Positions 8,846 to 16,818 of a stretch of DNA of 64,000 nucleotides are shown one piece after another (position 1 is the first letter of the stretch; each line of letters begins with the position of its first letter). Source of the stretch: JANQQN01 sp964519665 (GTDB taxonomy: Bacteria; Myxococcota; Kuafuiibacteriia; Kuafuiibacteriales; Kuafuiibacteriaceae); contig CAZFIV010000002.1 in assembly GCA_964519665.1 (NCBI GenBank), positions 124,001 through 188,000 of the forward strand, read 5' to 3'. Made by a program: the position numbers and the translations under genes. The notes under the pieces are model-generated. The model was not told where the DNA came from. It ran no database searches and worked only from the letters and a program-made list of their open reading frames with translations.

Positions 8846-9223
8846 ATGAAGGAAGTGATCTGCACCGACCACGCACCGGCCGCGATCGGTCCGTACAGTC
8901 AGGCCGTGAGGGTGGGCAACCTGTTGTTCTGCTCGGGGCAAGTGGCCCTCGATCCGGCGACTCAGCAGATGGTCGACGGGAGCATCGAAGCTGAGACCCG
9001 ACGGGTGCTCGACAACCTCAAGGCGGTGGTGGAAGCGGCGGGCCTCACGCTCGGGCACGTGGTCAAGACCACCGTATATCTGGCCGACTTCGACGACTAC
9101 GCCACCGTCAACACCATCTACGCCGAATATTTCACGGGCGATGCCCCGGCGCGGGCCGCGGTCGCGGTCAAGACGCTTCCGAAGAATGCCCGAGTGGAGA
9201 TCGACGCCATCGCGGTCGGCTGA
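8846..9223 (+). CDS. ridA: RidA/YjgF family enamine-imine deaminase
   Basis: The 125-residue protein is typical of RidA, which hydrolyses reactive 2-aminoacrylate and other enamine/imine intermediates released by PLP enzymes. The N-terminal APAAIGPYSQAV and the C-terminal signature PARAAVAVKTLPKNARVEI are both present, including the conserved arginine that binds the substrate carboxylate and the final glutamate. Length fits the family (about 125-130). ATG 8846 was chosen over an upstream in-frame start because family members begin three or four residues before the first strand. The 3' end lies 13 nt from the stop of the converging GreA/B-like gene. Confidence 0.92.
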   Translation: MKEVICTDHAPAAIGPYSQAVRVGNLLFCSGQVALDPATQQMVDGSIEAETRRVLDNLKAVVEAAGLTLGHVVKTTVYLADFDDYATVNTIYAEYFTGDAPARAAVAVKTLPKNARVEIDAIAVG

Positions 9224-9236
9224 CGCGACCGGGCGC

Positions 9237-9719
9237 TCAGTACACCTCGAGAACCTCGAGATGGACGACCTTTCCCCGCCCTCGGTGTTCGATCAGGTCA
9301 CCGACGCGATGACCGATAACGGCGCGCCCCAGGGGTGAGCTCGGCGTCAAGACCCACCATCGGTAGCCGTCGACATCGATCCGGGTGCCGCCGCCGACGT
9401 CGCACAGGAGGTACCGCTTCGTGTGTTCGCCGTCGTGGACCACCACGGCCGCGCCCACCCGGACCGGGTCATCGGCCGACAGCCGGGGCGGCCGAAACAG
9501 CTCCAGCGTCGTCACCGCTTGCGCGAGCGCCTCGGCCCGGGCGGCCTGGGCGCCCGCGAGGTACGACTGCTCGAGGGCGCGGGTGTCGTACTCGTTTTCA
9601 GGCTTGGCCTCCTCGTGGGTGGCGCCCTCGAGCGCCGATTGGGCGCTCGCTTGCACGGCTCGGAGCTCTTGATTGAGCCGGGCGAGAAGGGCGGCGAACA
9701 AGGGTGCTTTGTCAACCAT
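9237..9719 (-). CDS. GreA/GreB-family transcription elongation factor-like protein
   Basis: The 160-residue protein has the two-part Gre layout. An N-terminal coiled coil has a tip region reading KPENEYDTRALEQSYLAGAQ, comparable to the acidic tip through which Gre factors stimulate RNA cleavage in backtracked polymerase. The C-terminal FKBP-like domain contains TPSSPLGRAVIGHRVGD, close to the GreA/B C-terminal signature SPLGxAxxGxxxGD. It is only 3 nt downstream of the MFS transporter stop on the same strand and so probably belongs to its operon. It is likely a Gre paralogue rather than the housekeeping GreA; whether it cleaves transcripts is not shown. Confidence 0.8.
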   Translation of the reverse strand: MVDKAPLFAALLARLNQELRAVQASAQSALEGATHEEAKPENEYDTRALEQSYLAGAQAARAEALAQAVTTLELFRPPRLSADDPVRVGAAVVVHDGEHTKRYLLCDVGGGTRIDVDGYRWWVLTPSSPLGRAVIGHRVGDLIEHRGRGKVVHLEVLEVY

Positions 9720-9722
9720 GAG

Positions 9723-11123
9723 CTATCGACGACCGGGCGTCGCAAAAGCCGACGATCCGTCCGAAGAACCCGTTGCGTCCAGGGGCCCCGCTGGGGCCCT
9801 GAACGCCAGCGACAGGACGATGGAGGCGGCGGGCAATGCCAGCGCCCCCGCCAGCGCCGCCTGGTAGTCCCCCCAAAGCGCTCGCGAGGTGGCGAGCATC
9901 GCCGGGCCCAGCGCGCTCGTGACCACCAGAGTCATCATTTCTACCCCCACGATCGCCCCGAGATGCCGCCGACCGAAGAAGCGGGGATAGGCGATCGTGG
10001 ACACTGGCGAAAACAGGCCACTCGAGATGCCGAGGCCCAGGATGGTCAGCTCGGCGCGTTCGGCGATATTGGCGGCGCCGTAGCTTCCGAGGCCGAGGCC
10101 GAGCATCATCGTCACCAATAAGAACCGCACAGGGAGTCGATCTCCGAGGGTGCCGCCGACCACCGCCGTCAAGACGCTCACCACGGCCATCGGCAAGAAG
10201 ATCTGCACGGCATCGGTCCGGGAAACGCCGACCACCGCAGCGATGTCGACGATGTGAAAGGTGATGCCGGTGATCAGGAGCGCATGCATGGCCAGACAGG
10301 CGGTCACCGCCCAGAACGCGGAGGTGACGACCGCCTCGCGGCGAGTGAATTCTCGGCGTGTCGATTCGATCGGCCAGGTACGGGTCGGGGGTCGGCGCTC
10401 GCCGGGGGCCGGCTCGTCGGTGAGGTGCTCGGGGGCGGGCGCCGGTACGCCGTCCATGCGGAGGCCGCAGGACTCGGGATCGTTACGATAGAAGATGGCA
10501 ACGAAGGTTCCGACGAGCCCTGCGATCACCACTGCCATCTGAAGCCACGCACCCCGCCACGACGCGGTTCGAATCCAGGCGTCGAACAGCCAGGGGGTGG
10601 CCCCGAAGGCAAAACCGATGATGATCCCACTCAGGCCGGCGACCATACCCCGGCGGGCTTCGAACCAGCGTCCGAGCATGGTGCGGCTGGTCATCGTCAA
10701 TAGGCCTTGCCCGGTGAACCGAAGTCCAAAAAAACCCAGCGTCAAGAGCGCCGCTCCGAGCAGGGGATGCGGATCGGCGCCGAAGAGGCGGATCAGGCGG
10801 TCGACCTGGCTCAGGTACGCGAGGACCACGCCGAGACCGAGGCACGCCACCCAGCCCGCGAGGCGCGCGCCGCGACGGTCGAGCCAGGCGCCGGCGAAGG
10901 GGAGACTGAAACCCGACAGCAGGGTGCCGACCAGGTAGGCCTGACTGACCGCGAGCCTCGATAGGCCGGTCGCCTCTATCAGGGAATCCGTAAACACGCT
11001 GACGCCCATGGTTTGCCCCGGAATGCTGGCGATGACGCCCACGGTCGACCCGACCGCGATCATCCACCCGTAGAAGAAGGGCCAGTTCTTAGGGGAAACG
11101 GGCCATTCAAGCGGAACGCGCAT
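9723..11123 (-). CDS. MFS transporter, OFA/monocarboxylate-type
   Basis: The 466-residue protein has twelve predicted membrane segments and the MFS loop motif DRRGAR between segments 2 and 3. Its start, FYGWMIAVGSTVG, is characteristic of the oxalate/formate antiporter and monocarboxylate transporter group of the major facilitator superfamily. A hydrophilic central loop (RRPPTRTWPIESTRREFTRR) separates the two six-helix halves. Substrate is not identifiable from sequence; small organic anions are the family norm. The gene is followed 3 nt later by the GreA/B-like gene, an unusual pairing. Its 5' end faces the DUF805-SRPBCC gene, and both may use the short intervening region. Confidence 0.8.
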   Translation of the reverse strand: MRVPLEWPVSPKNWPFFYGWMIAVGSTVGVIASIPGQTMGVSVFTDSLIEATGLSRLAVSQAYLVGTLLSGFSLPFAGAWLDRRGARLAGWVACLGLGVVLAYLSQVDRLIRLFGADPHPLLGAALLTLGFFGLRFTGQGLLTMTSRTMLGRWFEARRGMVAGLSGIIIGFAFGATPWLFDAWIRTASWRGAWLQMAVVIAGLVGTFVAIFYRNDPESCGLRMDGVPAPAPEHLTDEPAPGERRPPTRTWPIESTRREFTRREAVVTSAFWAVTACLAMHALLITGITFHIVDIAAVVGVSRTDAVQIFLPMAVVSVLTAVVGGTLGDRLPVRFLLVTMMLGLGLGSYGAANIAERAELTILGLGISSGLFSPVSTIAYPRFFGRRHLGAIVGVEMMTLVVTSALGPAMLATSRALWGDYQAALAGALALPAASIVLSLAFRAPAGPLDATGSSDGSSAFATPGRR

Positions 11124-11211
11124 GGACCCGTACCGTGCGACGCGGGTCGTCGAAGGTCTACGCCGAATGAATCTGCGGCGTCCGCCGACTTTCTTCGTCG
11201 CCGAAGTGTTG

Positions 11212-11217
11212 GATAAT
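11212..11217 (+). promoter_or_regulatory. Possible -10 box for the DUF805-SRPBCC gene
   Basis: GATAAT stands 6 nt before the GTG at 11224, which would put transcription start at or next to the start codon (leaderless). No good -35 hexamer is visible at the usual spacing, and no Shine-Dalgarno sequence lies in front of the GTG. Confidence 0.3.
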
Positions 11218-11223
11218 TGCCGC

Positions 11224-12714
11224 GTGAGTGATTCGACAACCGACCCGACCCAGTCTTCGGGGGCCCTTTCCTCGTCTTCACCCGGATGGGGACCGCTGGT
11301 GTTCGGCCTGTCGGCCTCCGTGAACCGGTCGACCTACCTGACGACCGGCATGGTCTTGATGGCCCTGAAGTATGCCTTCGAAGCGGGCCTCATTTACGCC
11401 GTAGCCGGGGTGCTATGGACGCCGCTCGAGTTCGTGAGCCCGCTGCTCATCACCCGCACCGAGGTCGTGCCGTCCGGCGACAGCTGGCTTCTGCTCGTCT
11501 TGGCGCTGACCTCCCTTCCGTTTTTGTGGGTCGGGTTGTCGATGAGCATCCGTCGAGCCCAGGACGCCGGATTGCCCGCGGGAATCGGCTTGTTGTTCGT
11601 GTTTCCGGGCCTCAACTACCTGATGATGCTCGCGCTGTCGATCCTGCCTTCGCAACCTAGACTGACGCCGACGAAAAACCAGCGAATCGGCGAGAGCGTC
11701 CTCAAATCGGCGCTGACCGGTACCGCGCTTGCGGTGGGGCTCAGCACGGCGATGGTTCTGTTCAGCGTGTACGCGCTTCGCGATTATGGCAACACGCTGT
11801 TCGCCGCCACCCCGGCCGTGATCGGCGCGGTCTCGAGCTGGCTGTTCAACCGACGAGGCCGGCAGTCCGCCGTGGCGACGCTGGGCGTCGCCGGTCTCAG
11901 CATCGTGATCGCCGGCGGCACGATCCTCCTGTTGGCCTTCGAGGGCATCATCTGCTTGGCGATGGCGGCCCCGCTCGCGTTGATCATGGCCGGCGTAGCG
12001 GCGCTGGTGGCTCGGTCGCTCGCCTCGGGCACGGCCGGTTCGCCCCCGGACGCCCGGCAGCTGGCCATCTTGCCCCTCGTCGCGCTGCTTCCGATCAGCG
12101 CCACGCTGGAGACGATGTACGGAAGCGGCGAACGAGGGGCAGTGCAAGAGTCGTTGCGCGAAGTTCGAACCTCGATCATCGTTGACGCCCCACCGATCGA
12201 GGTCTGGCCGAACGTGGTCGGCTTCGCCGACCTCGAACCGCCTCACGAACTCATCTTTCGGGCCGGTATTGCCTATCCCCTCCGGGCCCGGATCAAGGGG
12301 CGCGGAGTCGGGGCGGTGCGGTACTGCGAGTTTTCGACAGGCGCCTTCGTCGAACCGATCACTCGATGGGCCCCGCCCACCTCCGATACGGATCATGGCC
12401 GACTCAGCTTCGACGTGAGCGCGCAACCGGCGCCGATGCACGAGCTCAGCCCATACCGGAGCCTACACCCGCCTCACCTCGACGGCTTCCTTCGCTCTCG
12501 AAAAGGGGAGTTTCGCTTGGTTTCCCTGGGCGACGGCCGAACTCGGCTCGAAGGCAGCACCTGGTACGCCATCGACATCTATCCTTCGCTGTACTGGGCG
12601 ATCTGGTCCGATGCGCTCATTCACGCCATCCACGAGCGGGTGCTGCTTCACATCAAGCGGCTGACGGAAGGAGCTGTCGAAGCGACCGCCGCCGCCGGCG
12701 CTTCGACAGAGTGA
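11224..12714 (+). CDS. DUF805 membrane domain fused to SRPBCC/polyketide-cyclase-like domain
   Basis: The 496-residue protein has an N-terminal membrane part (roughly residues 20-310). Its first half, with YLTTGMVLMALKYAFEAG and SIRRAQDAGLPAG, follows the DUF805 pattern of small inner-membrane proteins. Further hydrophobic helices follow. The C-terminal 190 residues (TSIIVDAPPIEVWPNVVGF ... GRTRLEGSTWYAIDI) match the SRPBCC helix-grip fold, which binds hydrophobic ligands. The combination implies a ligand-binding domain tethered to the inner membrane. GTG 11224 was preferred because the frame upstream encodes an unlikely basic leader overlapping the divergent MFS start. Function is unknown. 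Confidence 0.65.
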   Translation: MSDSTTDPTQSSGALSSSSPGWGPLVFGLSASVNRSTYLTTGMVLMALKYAFEAGLIYAVAGVLWTPLEFVSPLLITRTEVVPSGDSWLLLVLALTSLPFLWVGLSMSIRRAQDAGLPAGIGLLFVFPGLNYLMMLALSILPSQPRLTPTKNQRIGESVLKSALTGTALAVGLSTAMVLFSVYALRDYGNTLFAATPAVIGAVSSWLFNRRGRQSAVATLGVAGLSIVIAGGTILLLAFEGIICLAMAAPLALIMAGVAALVARSLASGTAGSPPDARQLAILPLVALLPISATLETMYGSGERGAVQESLREVRTSIIVDAPPIEVWPNVVGFADLEPPHELIFRAGIAYPLRARIKGRGVGAVRYCEFSTGAFVEPITRWAPPTSDTDHGRLSFDVSAQPAPMHELSPYRSLHPPHLDGFLRSRKGEFRLVSLGDGRTRLEGSTWYAIDIYPSLYWAIWSDALIHAIHERVLLHIKRLTEGAVEATAAAGASTE

Positions 12715-12739
12715 CGGTTGATGGGCTCGGTTGATGGGC

Positions 12740-14056
12740 TCAGAAGGTCAGAATTCGTTGGGGAGAAGCGCCGAGCTTCTGACCGGCTTCGGTGGCCGCG
12801 AATGGCAGGCGACCAGGCTTGACGACCATTCGGCGCCCGAAGGCTCGTCCCGACGGTGCGGCCTTCGAACCCGCTCGGCCCGCCGTTCGTTTCGGCCCCC
12901 GGTCGTCGCCCGCTTCCAGAGGCACGTCGGTAAACGCGATCTTGGGGTCGAAAGTCATATTGCGGGCGGCAGTCCACGAGAACTCTTCCTCGACTTCGTC
13001 GGCCGTGTACGTGCCGTGAACGCCGCTGCCGTTGAACTTGCCGACGACGGCGGCCGCCGCGGGATCGTCCACTTGGAAGACCGAGCCATTGCGAAAGAAT
13101 AGATTCTCGACGATCTCCATCTTGGGACCCCGGGTGTCGTCCCACTGAGGGAAGATGGCGCCTCCGGCGTTATCCATGAAGACGTTGCGACGGATGGAGA
13201 TCAGCTGAGCGGTTCGCTTGTTACCGATCTCGAGGGTGCCGGGATTCGATGTGTTGCGGTCGGGATTGTAAGGATGGTTGCCAACGAAGGAGTTGAACTG
13301 GACGATGTACTTATCGACCGAGTGACGCCCCGACCCGGCGACGACCCTCCAGCACAGCACGTTGCTCAAGAAGAGGTTGTTCTGGACGATGACGCTGGCC
13401 GTGGGCGAGGCTGCTTGAATGGTGGGTGCGGCGACCCCGCCGGCACCGTTGGCGAAGACGTTGTCCGCGATCAGGAGCCGTTGGGTCTTGAGATTCCCGA
13501 AACCAAGAATCGGGCGCGTTGACGACGCGCTCCTGGTGAGGGCGCCCGAGCGGCGGTCGTAGCGGTTGCCGGGCGCGACGTCCATGATCAAGCCCGAGAT
13601 GATGACCTCTCCGATCTCGGTGCGGCGACCCGCAAACGAGAGCACCGGACCGGTCCGTCTTTCGGAGACCTGTAGCATCGTAGGGTGTTCGAAGGGGCGG
13701 CGCGTCTCGAACTTCTGGTCGTAGCCGCCGGCGATGATCAGTCGGCCCTGGGGGGCTTGCATCTCAGGAACGACCCACTGTCCGACCCGACCTTTGCCGC
13801 GTTCGGTCTGTCCCGCAATCTTGATCGTCACGGTGCATTGCCCACACGACGACAGGTGCTCGGCGGCCATATCGAGGGCCCTGAACAGGCGCGGGGCGTA
13901 TCGCAGGTTACCTTTCGCCTGCGCCGCCGCATATTGGCCGGCCGGCGTCTTCTTCGACGCTACCAGAATCTGGAGGTTGCCCGGCGCTGCGAAGGCCGGG
14001 CTGACCCCGAACCAGGCCAGGACCAGCACCATCCATCCACCACTGATGCTCTTCAT
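12740..14056 (-). CDS. Exported right-handed beta-helix protein
   Basis: The 438-residue protein begins with a clear signal peptide (cleavage after SPAFA). The body has repeated short strands of parallel beta-helix type, with recurrent asparagine-rich turns: LLIADNVFANGAGG, VIVQNNLFLSNV, YIVQFNSFVGNHP, ISIRRNVFMDNAGG and MEIVENLFFRNG. Such repeats (NosD/PbH1 class) are found in surface polysaccharide-binding or -cleaving proteins. No lyase catalytic residues can be identified. A CGQC motif lies in the N-terminal region. It is encoded tail-to-tail with the DUF805-SRPBCC gene and stands alone on its strand, with 180 nt between it and the POT transporter stop. Confidence 0.75.
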   Translation of the reverse strand: MKSISGGWMVLVLAWFGVSPAFAAPGNLQILVASKKTPAGQYAAAQAKGNLRYAPRLFRALDMAAEHLSSCGQCTVTIKIAGQTERGKGRVGQWVVPEMQAPQGRLIIAGGYDQKFETRRPFEHPTMLQVSERRTGPVLSFAGRRTEIGEVIISGLIMDVAPGNRYDRRSGALTRSASSTRPILGFGNLKTQRLLIADNVFANGAGGVAAPTIQAASPTASVIVQNNLFLSNVLCWRVVAGSGRHSVDKYIVQFNSFVGNHPYNPDRNTSNPGTLEIGNKRTAQLISIRRNVFMDNAGGAIFPQWDDTRGPKMEIVENLFFRNGSVFQVDDPAAAAVVGKFNGSGVHGTYTADEVEEEFSWTAARNMTFDPKIAFTDVPLEAGDDRGPKRTAGRAGSKAAPSGRAFGRRMVVKPGRLPFAATEAGQKLGASPQRILTF

Positions 14057-14236
14057 CGCCGATTGTTGAGCCGGTGATCCCTGCCGGCTGTCAACCGGAA
14101 CGATGGGAATGACCGACCGAGGGGCGGCGATCTCCCCCGGGACCGGTAGATGAGGAGGAGCCGCCGAGCGGCGGGGAGCGATCAGCGAAAGGTCAGAGCG
14201 CAGTCGGCGGACTCGGCGCGGCGGGGGCGGTCAGGA

Positions 14237-15472
14237 CTACGTCTTGGCCGTCGGGTCTTCGATGTGCATCCACCGGGTGAGAATCGGGGACACGAGCAGG
14301 CAGATCACGCCCGAAATGAGCGCCGCGATGGCAATATTGCCGAAGACATCGCCGTACACGTTGACCGTTTCGACCGGCACCGGAATCAAGGCTTCGTCGC
14401 CCCCGCCCCCGTGGCTGACTCCGGTGAACTGGCTGATGATCGCGGCCAAGTACTGACTGAACGCGGTGGCCAGGAACCAGGCGCCCATCAGGGTACTGAC
14501 CAAAGTGCGGGGAGCGAGGCGAGTCATGGTCGACAGCCCGACGGGGCTCAGACACAGCTCACCCGTGGTGTGGAGCAGGTAGCCGAGCAGGAGCCACCCG
14601 ACCGCGACCATGCCCCGCTCATCGTGCAGCTGGGCGCCCATCCAATACGCGCCGAACCCGAGGCCGAGCTGCATGAGTCCGAAAGCGAACTTGACCGCGG
14701 CGCTGGGGTCTATGCGTCGAGCCCGGAAGAATGCCCACAGCATGTTAAACGGGATCGCAAACAACAGGATGTAGATGGGATTGACCGATTGGAAGATACT
14801 GGCCGGCAGCTCGTCGTTTCGATTCGCGAGACCCATGCCCACGTGCGCCTCGGTGAGCTTCCAGTCCACCTCGAAGGCCGAGTTGTTTTCTCGGTCTTGG
14901 GGCGGCGACAATTCCTCTTCGTTCGCGGGGCCCTCGCCCTGCTCATACTTCTTTCGAAGCTCGGTGAGGTGGGTCAGCGTGAACATCGATCCGTCACCGG
15001 TGATACCGTTCGGATAGCCCAGCTGCTCTTGGGTGGGTTGGATCTTGATGGTCTCGCCGACCATGTCGGCGGTGACCACCTTGACCTGGTCGACCCGGTC
15101 GACGTTGCGGTCGGTGAAGTTGTTGGTGCTGCTACCGGCCTGCTCGAAGAAGGCAAAGAACAGCATCTGAAAGAAGATGAGCGCGAACGCGGCAAACATG
15201 CGCTCTCGGGCGATGGTCTCGAGCTGCAGAGTCTGAAGAAGCAGATAGCCGAACGAGATGAGGCCGATGAGGGTCAGCACCAGACCCGCGGGCTTACTGA
15301 TCTCCTTCAGGAACACCTGGACGACCTGCATCAGCGCGCTCACCTCTTTCTTCTCAGCTTTCGAATGGCCGCCCGCGTCAGCGATCGTCGACCCACCCGA
15401 TGGCGCAAGAGCGGCGGCCCCGGTAGCGCCGTTCGCTTGAGGTACGGTGGCCACCGTCGACCCATCGGTCAT
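14237..15472 (-). CDS. POT-family peptide transporter, C-terminal half (gene split by gap)
   Basis: This 411-residue frame encodes the second half of a proton-dependent oligopeptide transporter. It contains FFAFFEQAGSS followed by TDRNVDR, the helix-7 and loop pattern of the POT/PTR family, then a roughly 100-residue extracytoplasmic loop, PASIFQSVNPIYILLFAIP and four more membrane helices. It is not an independent gene: the frame stays open upstream of the ATG through a Pro-Glu-Ser-Gln repeat to a TAG at 15590-15592 beside the assembly gap. The same repeat ends the upstream half. The two pieces are best read as one transporter of roughly 800 residues importing di- and tripeptides with protons. 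Confidence 0.85.
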   Translation of the reverse strand: MTDGSTVATVPQANGATGAAALAPSGGSTIADAGGHSKAEKKEVSALMQVVQVFLKEISKPAGLVLTLIGLISFGYLLLQTLQLETIARERMFAAFALIFFQMLFFAFFEQAGSSTNNFTDRNVDRVDQVKVVTADMVGETIKIQPTQEQLGYPNGITGDGSMFTLTHLTELRKKYEQGEGPANEEELSPPQDRENNSAFEVDWKLTEAHVGMGLANRNDELPASIFQSVNPIYILLFAIPFNMLWAFFRARRIDPSAAVKFAFGLMQLGLGFGAYWMGAQLHDERGMVAVGWLLLGYLLHTTGELCLSPVGLSTMTRLAPRTLVSTLMGAWFLATAFSQYLAAIISQFTGVSHGGGGDEALIPVPVETVNVYGDVFGNIAIAALISGVICLLVSPILTRWMHIEDPTAKT

Positions 15473-15483
15473 CTCGCCGGCCC

Positions 15484-15700
15484 CGTCCGTCGATTCAGGC
15501 GATTGGGGCGATTCGGGCGATTCGGGCGATTGGGGCGATTCGGGCGCGTATGGCGCGGGTGGCGCGTGGGTCGATAGGGGGTCCTCGGTCTAGTGGGGGA
15601 GCGNNNNNNNNNNGTTAGTTTTTTGTTTGGTGGTTTTGGTTGTGGTTTTTGTGTGCTTGTGGGTCTCGTCCGTCGATTCAGGCGATTGGGGCGATTCGGG
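15484..15700 (-). repeat. PESPQS linker repeat flanking the assembly gap
   Basis: A 34-bp direct repeat occurs at 15484-15517 and 15667-15700, on both sides of the gap. Within and after the first copy, 9-bp units encoding Glu-Ser-Pro / Gln-Ser-Pro run on to about 15541. On the other side a T/G-rich stretch (15614-15660) encodes a Thr/Lys/His-rich run on the minus strand. The whole region would be a low-complexity cytoplasmic linker in the middle of the POT transporter. The repeat probably caused the assembly break, so the copy number and the TAG beside the gap are not reliable. Confidence 0.75.
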
Positions 15701-16654
15701 TTCATCGGAATCCATTGGAACGCCATGAACGAAGCTGGAGATCCAGTCGTTCGAGATGAGCTGGTACGGCTTCTTGTCTTCCCGAAGGGGAGAGAACCCA
15801 GAGACCAATAGCGCAAAGACGGGAATGGCGAGCACGATGCCGCCGTAGACCATCGCATCCTTGGCTACGCTCCCTTTGGCGGGGCGCGTGCCGGCCCAAT
15901 CGGGCAAGCCACCGCGGCTGAGGGCATAGACGGCCATACCGCCGGCGATGGCGACCGCCGCCGCGACCACGATGTTGACGGCGATGGCCCAGACGTTGTC
16001 GGGGCGGAAGACGATGAGGCCGAGCGCCGACGCGATGGCCGCGCCGCCGATCAACAGCTGCGTGACTCGAGTCGGCATGACGAAGACCGCCAAGCCGACC
16101 AACATGCCGATGGTCGCCAAACCGAAACCGTAGTGCTCGCCGTACGTCTCACCGACGTACCCGCACAGAAGAGGACTGACGGCGGCGCCCAGGTTGATGC
16201 CCATGTAGAAGATGTTGAACCCGTCTTCGCGCTCGGGTGCTTTCACCTTGTAGAGGGAGCCGACCATCGTCGATATGTTCGGTTTGAAGAAACCGTTGCC
16301 GATGATGATCAGGGCCAGCGCGAAATAGAAGGCCCAGTCATTTTGGAAGGTCATGAGCAAGTGACCGGCCGCCATCAGGACGCCCCCGATCACCACCGCG
16401 ACGCGCTGTCCCAATAACCGGTCCGCCAGCAGCCCCCCCAGAAACGGGGTCATGTAGACCAGCGAAGTGTAGGCGCCGTAGACCGTATACGCCTGTTCGT
16501 CGTCGTACTCTAGAAAGCCCCTGATCATGTAGAAAACGAGCAGGGCGCGCATCCCGTAGTAGGAGAATCGCTCCCACATTTCGGCGAAGAACAGGGTGTA
16601 AAGACCGGCCGGGTGGCCGAACACTTTGGGAGAGTCGGGTACTTCTTTGCTCAT
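15590..16654 (-). CDS. POT-family peptide transporter, N-terminal half (gene split by gap)
   Basis: The N-terminal part has the family signature FFAEMWERFSYYGMRALL, including the E-x-x-E-R-F-x-Y-Y-G motif that couples protons and peptide, then the second PTR signature region (GFFKPNISTMVGSLY). At least eight membrane helices follow. After FVHGVPMDSDEPE the protein enters the Ser/Pro/Glu and Thr/Lys-rich linker and the gap. The stop at 15590 lies beyond the Ns and is probably an artefact of the gap length. The start ATG 16654 gives the usual short N-terminus before helix 1. The transporter is monocistronic; the TIR gene upstream ends 164 nt before its start. Confidence 0.87.
   Translation of the reverse strand: MSKEVPDSPKVFGHPAGLYTLFFAEMWERFSYYGMRALLVFYMIRGFLEYDDEQAYTVYGAYTSLVYMTPFLGGLLADRLLGQRVAVVIGGVLMAAGHLLMTFQNDWAFYFALALIIIGNGFFKPNISTMVGSLYKVKAPEREDGFNIFYMGINLGAAVSPLLCGYVGETYGEHYGFGLATIGMLVGLAVFVMPTRVTQLLIGGAAIASALGLIVFRPDNVWAIAVNIVVAAAVAIAGGMAVYALSRGGLPDWAGTRPAKGSVAKDAMVYGGIVLAIPVFALLVSGFSPLREDKKPYQLISNDWISSFVHGVPMDSDEPESPQSPESTDETHKHTKTTTKTTKQKTNXXXXLPH
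15604..15613. other. Assembly gap (10 N)
   Basis: Ten Ns inside the coding region of the POT transporter. The length is nominal, so the reading frame across it cannot be inferred. Confidence 0.98.
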
Positions 16655-16818
16655 AAAGCGCTCTACCGAGCCGCGACCGGCACGGTCCTGGAATGCGCGA
16701 ACCTAGCGACGGGCGCTCGATGGAGTAAAGGGAAAGGTGACCTACCGCACCGACCACATCGTCGTGCGTGGGGTATTTGCGGTGGCCACGGCCGGGTCCG
16801 GCAGGAACCCAAGGCCGG

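Noticed and set aside
10566..10576. GGTTCGAATCC resembles a tRNA T-loop
   Set aside because: It lies inside the MFS transporter coding sequence and no acceptor stem, anticodon arm or CCA can be placed around it.
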